The notes: generated by a model not told the origin, from the letters alone. A stretch of DNA of 5,992 nucleotides from Mxb001 sp964537955 (GCA_964537955.1 CAZICY010000074.1:1-5992), one strand, 5' to 3'. Shown: positions 1 to 5,820, numbered from the stretch's first letter. Made by a program: numbers and translations.

Positions 1-18
1 GCGCGCTCAGCGGCGAAA

Positions 19-41
19 GGTGGGACCAGGCTCCTCCCGCC
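19..41. terminator. Possible hairpin terminator of an upstream gene
   Basis: Arms GGTGGGA (19-25) and TCCCGCC (35-41) can form a 7-bp stem with one G-T wobble around a 9-nt loop. No T-tract follows, which is common for actinobacterial terminators but also means the call rests on the stem alone. It could close a gene lying left of the window. Confidence 0.25.
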
Positions 42-60
42 ACTCCCTGACGGCATTCAC

Positions 61-92
61 GGACAACATCGAGTCCCGTCACTCACCCCAAG
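61..92. repeat. 32-nt element, copy 1 (contains dyad GAGT-N6-ACTC)
   Basis: This segment matches 5272-5303 without gaps at 26 of 32 positions by eye. The core from position 70 (starting CGAGTCCCGT) matches at 20 of 23. Both copies keep a hyphenated inverted repeat, GAGT (72-75) and ACTC (81-84), around a 6-nt centre. A second short palindrome, GAGGG-GAT-CCCTC (101-113), and a TAGG tetramer at 116 follow. It lies about 160 nt upstream of the response regulator start. It may be a transcription-factor site or one of two repeats left by an insertion; it is too short and isolated to decide. Confidence 0.5.
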
Positions 93-242
93 AATTCGTG
101 AGGGGATCCCTCCGGTAGGTCCCCCTCTGTTCAGCTCCTGCCCCCCGGTGGAACCGCGCTCCGAGATTCCTGCGTGGGAGCGCCAGCCCTCAGACCTGTG
201 CGTAATTGCCGAACATTCGGTCGCCCAGATACGCACACGCTT

Positions 243-254
243 TACGCTTCAGGA
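243..254 (+). promoter_or_regulatory. Possible -10 box for a leaderless response regulator transcript
   Basis: TACGCT at 243-248 fits the actinobacterial -10 pattern TANNNT. It ends 6 nt before the A of ATG at 255, the spacing expected if transcription starts on the start codon. No convincing -35 box is visible at the right distance. An AGGA at 251-254 competes with this reading, because it sits 6 nt before a TTG at 261 and could be a ribosome binding site for that codon instead. Confidence 0.25.
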
Positions 255-914
255 ATGATATTGGACATTTCGTCCGAAGCGCCCTCGCTCTTGAGGCGCG
301 TTGTAGTCGTGGAGGACGAGGCGCTCACGCGGGCGCTCATCGTGGACATGCTGCAGGGGGCCGGCTTCGAGGTCCACGCGTGCGTGTCAGCTGCTGAGGC
401 CGTTCGCGAGTGCGAACGCGTGGATCCGGACGCGGTGGTGACCGACATCGACCTGGGGCCGGGGCCATCGGGCCTGGACCTCGTCGAAAGCCTGGCGCGT
501 GAGTCTCCCCACATCGCCGTGCTCGTGCTGTCCAACTACCCCATCCTTCGCCAGCACCCAGTCCACGCGAACCGGCAACTGGCCTACCTCGACAAGCGCG
601 CGGTGTCCAGCACGACGGCTGTGGTCGAGGCACTGGAAGCAGCACTCAGCGACGACGCGGATTCCCGGCATGCGGCCGACAACGCCGATGCCGCCATTGC
701 CAGGTTGAGTCGGGCCCAACTGGACGTGCTGCGCATGCTCGCCGAGGGCTTGAGCAATGCCGAAATTGCCGCGCAGCGTGGAATTTCCAAGCGTGCTGCC
801 GAGAGTCTCATCCAGCGCACCATCACGGCCCTCGGCATCGTCCCCGATGAGCGACTGAACCCACGCGTGCAGGCTGTGCGCCTGTACTTCCAGTCCACCG
901 GAGTGCCCCGGTGA
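255..914 (+). CDS. Response regulator, receiver domain plus LuxR-type helix-turn-helix (NarL/FixJ family)
   Basis: This is a cytoplasmic DNA-binding response regulator of about 219 residues, a normal length for the NarL family. Numbered from ATG 255, the receiver domain spans about residues 14-130. It shows the acidic pair E20-D21, the phosphoacceptor D64 in VVTDIDLGPG, S93 in place of the usual switch Thr/Ser (VLVLSN), and the invariant lysine K114 in YLDKRA. A LuxR-type helix-turn-helix follows at about 150-195, with LSRAQLDVLRMLAEGLSNAEIA and a recognition helix near SKRAAESLIQR. The start is uncertain. GTG 174 would add 27 residues that do not resemble a receiver N-terminus and has no clear ribosome site. 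ATG 255 would suit a leaderless message, and TTG 261 has AGGA 6 nt upstream. The gene's stop overlaps the GTG of the kinase gene, so that kinase is very probably its partner. Its target genes are unknown; the adjacent secreted protein gene is a candidate. Confidence 0.9.
   Translation: MILDISSEAPSLLRRVVVVEDEALTRALIVDMLQGAGFEVHACVSAAEAVRECERVDPDAVVTDIDLGPGPSGLDLVESLARESPHIAVLVLSNYPILRQHPVHANRQLAYLDKRAVSSTTAVVEALEAALSDDADSRHAADNADAAIARLSRAQLDVLRMLAEGLSNAEIAAQRGISKRAAESLIQRTITALGIVPDERLNPRVQAVRLYFQSTGVPR
900..903 (+). promoter_or_regulatory. Ribosome binding site of the histidine kinase gene
   Basis: GGAG at 900-903 lies inside the end of the regulator gene and stands 7 nt before GTG 911. It supports GTG 911 as the kinase start and coupled translation through the 4-nt GTGA overlap at 911-914. 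Confidence 0.6.
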
Positions 915-2668
915 CCCTCACGACACCGCGCTGGCTGACGCGCATCGCCGGACCTCATGCCTTGTCGGTGCCGGCATGGCTCTTGGTATCGGCCACTTCG
1001 GTGACGTGGTCCGTTGCCTTCCTGACATCGAGCGCGTCGATATCTCTTCCCGAGGCCGCTGCGTGGGGCGCGCTCGCGGCGCTTGCCTTGGGCGCAACCT
1101 GGTGGCTCGCCAGCAAAACCTGGATGAAGGGAGGATCGCTCGCTCGGCGCACTGTGCTCATTCTCCCGACGTACGTCCTGGCCGCCTGCGTCCGCTCGGC
1201 GATCCCTCTGCTGGTCAGCGGCAGCCCGGAAGCCCCCGGTCAGTTCCCCTTCGCTGTCGCGAGTATGACCATCTTGTCTGTGGCCGCGACGCTTGCCGTC
1301 GATTCCTACCGTGAGCTGGAGATCCAGAACGGCCGCCTCGCTGCCATCCGCGATGCGCTCGCAGCGTCGGAGTCCCGAGCACAGGTGGAGGCTGCCACGC
1401 TGCGTGCATCGGCGTACCAGGCCATCACTGCGGCGATCGAGCAGGCACTCACTGGTGAACCAACCGGGGAGGATCGTGCTCAGCGACTGCGACGCGTCAG
1501 CGACGACGTCGTGCGTCCACTCAGTCACACCCTCGCTGGACGGCCCGACGAAGCGCCGCATACGGTGGCCGCGCAGCCGCGCCGCGACTTACGGACGCTG
1601 GGTCGTGTCACGCTAGCTGCAGAGCCGATTCGGCCGTGGGCTACGGCATCGCTCGTGACGGCGATGGCCTTTGGAATCATCTTCATGGTGTCTGGTGCAC
1701 CTAGGGTCTTTCTGGCAGCTGCCGCATTGTGGGCCGTTCTCTTCACACTGTTATGGCTGATCCGGCGACTGCCGTGGCAACGACTACCCGTGTCGCTCGG
1801 GTCTATCCTGCTCCCAGTCTCCTTGGCTCTTGCTGGACTACTCACGCTGCCGGTACTAGGACTGTTGCCCGCAGCGGGCGACGCAGTCCCCCGCGGTCCG
1901 TACATCGTGGCCGTCATGACGCTGATCGCCGGAAGTCTCGTAGCCGTTCTCGTCGGCGTCACCCAGCAGCAGCGCCAGCTTGAGGAGGCACTCATCAGCG
2001 AGGGCACTACCCTCGTCTCTGCGCGACGAGCGACACAGGCACGGATCCGCCGTGACCGCCACCATCTAGCCCGCATCCTCCACGGGGTCGTCCAACCCCG
2101 CATCGTCGCCCGGTCCCTGCGCCTTCAGGGTTCGGGTGAACCCGCAGACCTAGGCGAGTTGGCTCGCGAGTTGGACAAGATGCTGAGCAACGAGGCGGGA
2201 GGCGCTGAGGCCATCGATGTCACTCGCGCACTGCGGGACATCAGTGACGTCTGGTCGGGTTCCAAGGCCATCGTCGAGGTGACCACCCCGCAGGACTTGA
2301 ACGGGCGTCTCGCAAGTCACCCCGCTGCTGCTCGCGCCCTGGTTGACGTCACCTGTGAGGCCGTCAACAACGCGATCCTGCGGGCCGCTGCCACGCGGAT
2401 CCACGCCTTGGTGGCCCAACACCATGACGTCGTCATGGTGACCGTGACTAATGACGTGACCCTCGCCGATGCAGCGACTTCGAGAGGGCCCGGCCTCGGG
2501 TCGGCCCTCTTCGACGAGTTGACAGACGAGTGGTCCTTGAGATCCCGCGACGGACAAGTGGAATTCACTGCCCGGATCTCACTCCGACAGGGTGCGAGCA
2601 CCGCAATTCCGGATGATCACGGCCACCAGGGCCGGTCCATTCGCGTAATAGCCGATAAGTCCGCTTAG
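911..2668 (+). CDS. Membrane sensor histidine kinase with two multi-helix membrane blocks
   Basis: This 585-residue sensor kinase is the presumed phosphodonor for the regulator encoded just upstream. By hydrophobicity, the first membrane block has about four helices (near residues 20-38, 47-66, 81-101, 113-131). A long cytoplasmic helical, coiled-coil-like stretch (132-205) follows, then a second block of about four helices (near 242-260, 262-283, 293-318, 330-350). Next come another coiled coil (351-385) and a HisKA_3-like dimerisation region, where H391 in RILHGVVQPR is the likely phosphoacceptor; the usual LHD reads LHG. The C-terminal ATPase domain (about 470-560) shows an N-box-like CEAVNNAILRAAA (482-494), TND at 513-515 where DNG-type residues are expected, and the glycine lid GPGLGS (526-531). 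No large extracytoplasmic sensor domain is present, so the cue is probably sensed in or near the membrane. The start is GTG 911, overlapping the regulator stop. The family call is firm; pairing and signal are inferred. Confidence 0.85.
   Translation: MTLTTPRWLTRIAGPHALSVPAWLLVSATSVTWSVAFLTSSASISLPEAAAWGALAALALGATWWLASKTWMKGGSLARRTVLILPTYVLAACVRSAIPLLVSGSPEAPGQFPFAVASMTILSVAATLAVDSYRELEIQNGRLAAIRDALAASESRAQVEAATLRASAYQAITAAIEQALTGEPTGEDRAQRLRRVSDDVVRPLSHTLAGRPDEAPHTVAAQPRRDLRTLGRVTLAAEPIRPWATASLVTAMAFGIIFMVSGAPRVFLAAAALWAVLFTLLWLIRRLPWQRLPVSLGSILLPVSLALAGLLTLPVLGLLPAAGDAVPRGPYIVAVMTLIAGSLVAVLVGVTQQQRQLEEALISEGTTLVSARRATQARIRRDRHHLARILHGVVQPRIVARSLRLQGSGEPADLGELARELDKMLSNEAGGAEAIDVTRALRDISDVWSGSKAIVEVTTPQDLNGRLASHPAAARALVDVTCEAVNNAILRAAATRIHALVAQHHDVVMVTVTNDVTLADAATSRGPGLGSALFDELTDEWSLRSRDGQVEFTARISLRQGASTAIPDDHGHQGRSIRVIADKSA
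2420..2440. repeat. Perfect 21-bp palindrome inside the kinase gene
   Basis: The arms CACCATGACG (2420-2429) and CGTCATGGTG (2431-2440) are exact reverse complements around a single T at 2430. They lie in the ATPase-domain coding region, over codons for residues His-His-Asp-Val-Val-Met-Val. It may be a chance result of codon choice or an intragenic protein-binding site. Confidence 0.45.
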
Positions 2669-2674
2669 CCACAA

Positions 2675-2690
2675 AATCATCCGTGTGATT
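2675..2690. repeat. Small AT-rich dyad between kinase and surface-protein genes
   Basis: AATCAT (2675-2680) and GTGATT (2685-2690) pair around CCGT, with one G-T wobble. Counted as 5-nt arms AATCA/TGATT it has a 6-nt centre containing CCGT, the same geometry and central CCGT as the dyads at 72-84 and 5283-5295. It could be an operator or a weak terminator stem; no T-tract follows. Confidence 0.25.
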
Positions 2691-2705
2691 CTCCAGCCAC
2701 GTAGC

Positions 2706-2722
2706 GCATGGGATCCCCATGC
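2706..2722. repeat. Inverted repeat just upstream of the surface-protein gene
   Basis: The arms GCATGGG (2706-2712) and CCCATGC (2716-2722) are exact reverse complements around ATC. The right arm contains an ATG (2719) that is in frame with the gene, but the better start lies downstream at GTG 2746. The dyad would then sit in the promoter or 5' leader, where it could act as an operator or a leader hairpin. Confidence 0.4.
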
Positions 2723-2730
2723 CAAGTCGT

Positions 2731-2736
2731 GGAGGG
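2731..2736 (+). promoter_or_regulatory. Ribosome binding site that favours GTG 2746
   Basis: GGAGGG at 2731-2736 stands 9 nt before GTG 2746. The in-frame ATG at 2719 has only a weak GGGA upstream, inside a palindrome. This site, plus the normal signal-peptide N-region that results, decides the start. Confidence 0.6.
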
Positions 2737-2745
2737 ACGGATCAC

Positions 2746-4929
2746 GTGAACCGAGCAGAACGTCGTGACGGACTCAAGCGCAACCGGGTCCCGCGAGGAA
2801 GCCGGCTCATCGCAGTCGCGGTGAGCACGGCGGTGGCGCTGGCCACTGGTCTACTTGTGGCGAGCCCGGCCAGGGCGGCGACCCCGCCTCCGGATGATGA
2901 GTACGTGGTGGGCGACTACCCGGTGAGCATTGCGGTCAACCCTGCTGGGACGATCGCGGTGACAGTCGATGCAGGTGTTAGCACTGCAACCGTGATAGAT
3001 CTTGCAACCGGTGATGATTCAACCGTCGCGCTTGCTACGCAACCAGACTGGCGGCCTCGGGATGTTGCCATTGATCCCTCAGGCACCTACGCCTACGTCA
3101 CCAACCACGATAGCAACTCCATCAGTCGCATCACACTCCTTGACTTAACCGTCACATCGGTCGCCGTGAGTGGCAGTCCCAGCAGGATCGTCATTGATCC
3201 TGCAGGCGTCTACGCGTATGTGACCGTAGGAGCAAGTGCGGATCGCATTACGCTGTCCAATCTGACAGTTGATGCGGGCTTCCTGAGTGGGGTGACGGGA
3301 CCCTTGGTCATCACGTCGAATGGCACCACGATCTACTCGTACTACGCAACAGCTAAGCGATTCGATGCCGCGACCGGCAACGTCACGGCCACCTTCTCTA
3401 CAGGCGCGGGCAACGTGACGGGCGCTGGCTTTAACTCCGATCAGACAGCCATTTTCGGAGTCAACGACAGCGGATGGGTCCGTAAGACTGACTTAACTAC
3501 CCTCACGACGGAGGTCTGGGCCAGTGGACTCGCCGGCTTTAACTCCAGCTCTTGGGTCTCGGTGGGCAACAACGCCTACGTTCCCGCGATCAACGACTCG
3601 ACGTTGTACAAGGTAAACCTTCTGCTTCCCGAAACAGTCACGACTGTCGCCTCTCTCTTGTCCAATCCGATGGACGTTGCTGTTCCCGTTAACGGAGCCT
3701 TCATTGTGATTGCTTCCGCAGGAAGTGACAAGGTCTTGAGTTACAACCTTGCTGCACCTCCCACCGCTCCGGCATTCACCGCGGCTTCTCCGCCGTCAAC
3801 TGGGACCGTCGGGACGACCTACTCCACGTACTCCTTCACGGCGTCTGGCACGACCCCGATCACGTTCGCGCAGGCCAGTGGAACGTTGCCTCCAGGGCTC
3901 ACCTTGGCCTCGAACGGTGTCCTGTCCGGCACTCCCACCACCGCGGGCACCTACACATTCACTGTCTCGGCGTCCAACGGGGTGAACCCAGACGACACGA
4001 CATCACCCATCACCATCACCATCTCTTCGATACCCACCGCTCCGGCATTCACCGCGGCGTCCCCGCCGTCAACTGGGACCGTCGGGACGACCTACTCCAC
4101 GTACTCCTTCACGGCGTCTGGCACGACCCCGATCACGTTCGCGCAGGCCAGTGGAACGTTGCCTCCAGGGCTCACCTTGGCCTCGAACGGTGTCCTGTCC
4201 GGCACTCCCACCACCGCGGGCACCTACACATTCACTGTCTCGGCGTCCAACGGGGTGAACCCAGACGATACGACATCACCCATCACCATCACCATCACTT
4301 CGTCATCCCCTCCCTCGCCCATTTGGCCGCCCAGCCCTCCCAGAGATGTGCCGGGTGTGGTGTCGCAAGTGTCGGCGGTGGCCGGTGACGGAGAGGCAAC
4401 GGTGTCATGGACGGCTCCGATCTACTCGGGGTCCGAACCGGTGAACCGGTACGTCGTCACTGCCTCCCCAGGTGGCAAGACATGCACCGTCACCGTGCCC
4501 GACACGATTCCACCGGCAGCTCCGGCGACCACTTGCACGGTGACCGGGCTGACCAATCGGGTACCCTACACATTCACGGTGCAGGCTGGCAGTCTCGCCG
4601 GAATGGGTCTGTCATCCAGCCCGTCGAGTCCGGTAACCCCGACGTCAACGCCGACACCGCCGGCGACGGTAACGATCCAAGTCACCGGCACGCGCGACGG
4701 TGGAACAGTGCGGGTGAGTGGCACCACCACGGGAATGGGCATGGGCGGCCTGGTCACCCCGTCCGTGCGTAACGCACCCACCCGGGCCTATCGCGCGGGT
4801 GCGAGTGTTGCTGTCAGCACGACAGGAACATTTGCGTGGACACGGAAGGTCAATCCCAGAAAGACGCTTTGGGTGTACTTCACTGCCGAAGGGGTTAGCT
4901 CCAACACACTGGTGATGCGGCGACGATAA
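2746..4929 (+). CDS. Secreted beta-propeller protein with tandem Ig-like repeats and FN3 domain
   Basis: This 727-residue exported protein, numbered from GTG 2746, begins with a Sec signal peptide: a basic N-region (1-20), a hydrophobic core LIAVAVSTAVALATGLLVA (21-39) and probable cleavage after A-R-A (42-44). Residues about 55-335 form a YVTN-type beta-propeller. YVTN is at 117-120, YVTV at 158-161 and an equivalent strand near 72, giving a blade period of about 41-45. Two nearly identical Ig-like modules of the He_PIG type follow (339-428 and 430-519), each with LPPGLTLASNGVLSGTPTTAGTYTFTVSA. A Pro/Ser linker leads to an FN3 domain (about 535-632), then a Thr/Pro linker and a C-terminal beta-rich domain (about 640-727). 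There is no LPXTG motif or C-terminal membrane helix; the protein ends in three arginines. No catalytic residues are evident. A role in adhesion, cell-envelope binding or matrix formation is inferred from architecture. It follows the kinase gene by 77 nt and may be a target of that system. Confidence 0.85.
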   Translation: MNRAERRDGLKRNRVPRGSRLIAVAVSTAVALATGLLVASPARAATPPPDDEYVVGDYPVSIAVNPAGTIAVTVDAGVSTATVIDLATGDDSTVALATQPDWRPRDVAIDPSGTYAYVTNHDSNSISRITLLDLTVTSVAVSGSPSRIVIDPAGVYAYVTVGASADRITLSNLTVDAGFLSGVTGPLVITSNGTTIYSYYATAKRFDAATGNVTATFSTGAGNVTGAGFNSDQTAIFGVNDSGWVRKTDLTTLTTEVWASGLAGFNSSSWVSVGNNAYVPAINDSTLYKVNLLLPETVTTVASLLSNPMDVAVPVNGAFIVIASAGSDKVLSYNLAAPPTAPAFTAASPPSTGTVGTTYSTYSFTASGTTPITFAQASGTLPPGLTLASNGVLSGTPTTAGTYTFTVSASNGVNPDDTTSPITITISSIPTAPAFTAASPPSTGTVGTTYSTYSFTASGTTPITFAQASGTLPPGLTLASNGVLSGTPTTAGTYTFTVSASNGVNPDDTTSPITITITSSSPPSPIWPPSPPRDVPGVVSQVSAVAGDGEATVSWTAPIYSGSEPVNRYVVTASPGGKTCTVTVPDTIPPAAPATTCTVTGLTNRVPYTFTVQAGSLAGMGLSSSPSSPVTPTSTPTPPATVTIQVTGTRDGGTVRVSGTTTGMGMGGLVTPSVRNAPTRAYRAGASVAVSTTGTFAWTRKVNPRKTLWVYFTAEGVSSNTLVMRRR
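3760..4029 (+). repeat. Tandem duplication, copy 1, encoding Ig-like module 1
   Basis: This 270-nt block recurs at 4033-4302 with a period of 273 nt (91 codons). By eye the copies differ at only four positions: 3786, 3789, 3996 and 4024. The first three are synonymous, and the last changes Ser to Thr. The stretch 3790-3995 (206 nt) is identical to its counterpart. Confidence 0.95.
4033..4302 (+). repeat. Tandem duplication, copy 2, encoding Ig-like module 2
   Basis: This is the second copy of the 270-nt unit, in frame with the first, so the number of modules can change in whole units without breaking the gene. Its near identity at silent sites points to recent duplication or ongoing gene conversion rather than selection on the protein alone. 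Confidence 0.95.
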
Positions 4930-4977
4930 GCACGGGAGAAACAACCCGTCGACGGATGGTCAGCACTGAGACCTGAA

Positions 4978-5011
4978 GGCCAGCCCCGCACTCACCGGTG
5001 CGGGGCTGGCC
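4978..5011 (+). terminator. Strong hairpin terminator after the surface-protein gene
   Basis: The arms GGCCAGCCCCGCAC (4978-4991) and GTGCGGGGCTGGCC (4998-5011) are perfect reverse complements, making a 14-bp GC-rich stem with loop TCACCG. It starts 49 nt after the stop codon. Only a weak pyrimidine run follows (GCTCTCCTG), so it is intrinsic-like without a true T-tract. It probably insulates the upstream block from the ASCH gene. Confidence 0.85.
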
Positions 5012-5271
5012 GCTCTCCTGACGAGCACCGTGTCATCACAGCGCTTCGCGTGGCTCCACAGCCCGGCATGCCGTGGATGGCTATCCGGCGGTTCGTCGGC
5101 ACCACCAGCAAGGCCGCACACCAGCGCTCCACCGACAAGGCCAACTGACACTCATCTCGCCATGCTGGGTGCCAGCAGGGGAGCAGGTTGACTGCCCTTT
5201 ACTGAGCACCTCTGCGTGCCACCCACATCAACTAACGTGTAATCACAATTGAAGCGCGCCTAGGGTTCTTC
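5012..5271. other. Intergenic stretch without a convincing gene
   Basis: A short frame from GTG 5050 to TGA 5148 would encode 32 residues (VAPQPGMPWM..., ending STDKAN). It is open upstream but has no ribosome site and no recognised family, so it may be a gene remnant or chance. Positions 5229-5253 are clearly more AT-rich than their surroundings and include TTGAAG at 5249-5254, a possible promoter region. I do not find a matching -10 at 17 nt spacing. Nothing else stands out. Confidence 0.4.
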
Positions 5272-5303
5272 GGGCACCTTCGAGTCCCGTTACTCAACTC
5301 AAG
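5272..5303. repeat. 32-nt element, copy 2 (contains dyad GAGT-N6-ACTC)
   Basis: This is the partner of 61-92, with GAGT (5282-5285) and ACTC (5292-5295) conserved; the three differences in the 23-nt core fall at 5291, 5297 and 5299. Its outer ends also form an inverted repeat, GGGCACCTT (5272-5280) with AAGGTGTCCC (5301-5310), absent from copy 1. It lies immediately upstream of the possible -10 box of the ASCH gene, a position typical for an activator or repressor site. Confidence 0.5.
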
Positions 5304-5319
5304 GTGTCCCGGGCACGTC

Positions 5320-5333
5320 TAGGCTTGGGCAAC
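5320..5333 (+). promoter_or_regulatory. Possible -10 box of the ASCH gene
   Basis: TAGGCT at 5320-5325 fits TANNNT and ends 8 nt before GTG 5334. A transcript starting near 5332-5334 would be leaderless or nearly so, which would explain the lack of a ribosome binding site there. No good -35 box is visible. Confidence 0.3.
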
Positions 5334-5780
5334 GTGACTGCGGAATCGGTGTCTTCTCCCCTGGAGTTTGCTGAGCCCGGCAACATGCGACGCTGGCTCG
5401 TCGGGCTCGTCCTCGATGGATATAAGCGGGCCACGGCAGGGCTCGTGGCCGACTACGAAGCCGAAGGTGAGTCCATCGAGAGGGTCGGCGACCTGCAGAC
5501 CGTCGTCGACGATGACGGTCTCCCCGTCGCGGACGTCGTCGTCACCGAGGTGCGGATCGTCCGGCTCGCCGACGTGCCATGGGAGTTCGTGGAGGCGGAG
5601 AACGAGGGTGATGTCTCGCTGGAGGAGTGGCGCGCCGGGCACGAGGCCTACTGGGAGTCCGTCGACTGCCACGTCGACGACGACACCCAGGTCGTCCTCG
5701 TGTGGTTCGAATTGGTCAAGGTCTACCGCGACTGGCCGATCCCGAGGGTCCCCCGCCACGCGGTCGACATCCTCAACTAG
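5334..5780 (+). CDS. ASCH domain-containing protein (YhfF-like)
   Basis: This is a small cytoplasmic protein of 148 residues from GTG 5334 (158 from GTG 5304). It matches the ASCH superfamily layout: an N-terminal FAEPGNMRRWLVGLVLDGYKRAT segment with the lysine-bearing turn, a YEAEGE.IERVGDL strand region, then DGLPVADVVVTEVRIVRLADVPWEFVEAENEGDVSLEEWRAGH, very typical of this group. ASCH domains have a PUA-like fold and are thought to bind RNA or modified nucleotides; some relatives hydrolyse N4-acetylcytidine, but which activity applies here cannot be told. The C-terminal part ends in VWFELVKVYRDWP. I prefer GTG 5334 because the residues encoded before it overlap the repeat element and a possible -10 box, while GTG 5304 has no ribosome site. 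It is separated from the upstream block by a strong terminator, and its codon use looks more GC-rich than that of the propeller gene. Confidence 0.85.
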   Translation: MTAESVSSPLEFAEPGNMRRWLVGLVLDGYKRATAGLVADYEAEGESIERVGDLQTVVDDDGLPVADVVVTEVRIVRLADVPWEFVEAENEGDVSLEEWRAGHEAYWESVDCHVDDDTQVVLVWFELVKVYRDWPIPRVPRHAVDILN

Positions 5781-5820
5781 GGAGCCACGATTTCTCGTCG
5801 GCGGCGGGCAGACTGTGCGG

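Noticed and set aside
1..258. Frame open from the left edge, ending in TGA that overlaps ATG 255
   Set aside because: Third codon positions are not GC-biased, rare codons such as AGA and ATA occur, and the product is Pro-rich with no recognisable domain. It also covers the repeat element. Probably non-coding, though the end of an upstream gene cannot be fully excluded.
584..1561. Long antisense open frame of 325 codons on the - strand
   Set aside because: It runs opposite to the end of the regulator and the start of the kinase, both well supported by motifs, and its own translation is Arg/Ser-rich with no recognisable domain. Long antisense frames are expected in GC-rich coding DNA.
2746..2880. 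Twin-arginine export signal
   Set aside because: An arginine pair exists at residues 6-7 but lies far from the hydrophobic core and lacks the usual following residues; an ordinary Sec signal fits better.
4009..4023. CATCACCATCACCATC runs resembling a His-tag coding stretch (also near 4282)
   Set aside because: In the actual reading frame these codons give alternating Ile and Thr at the end of each Ig-like module; the histidine frame is not used.
3760..4302. CRISPR or mobile-element reading of the repeated units
   Set aside because: There are only two adjacent 270-nt units, both coding and in frame within one gene, with no spacers or terminal inverted repeats.
4407..4772. Overlapping + strand open frame of 121 codons within the FN3 region
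   Set aside because: It is out of frame with the surface-protein gene and its translation is rich in Arg, His and Gly without a domain pattern; a shadow frame.
5279..5290. TTCGAGTCCCG resembles a tRNA T-loop
   Set aside because: The bases flanking the loop do not form a 5-bp T-stem, and no acceptor stem, anticodon arm or D-arm is found around either copy.
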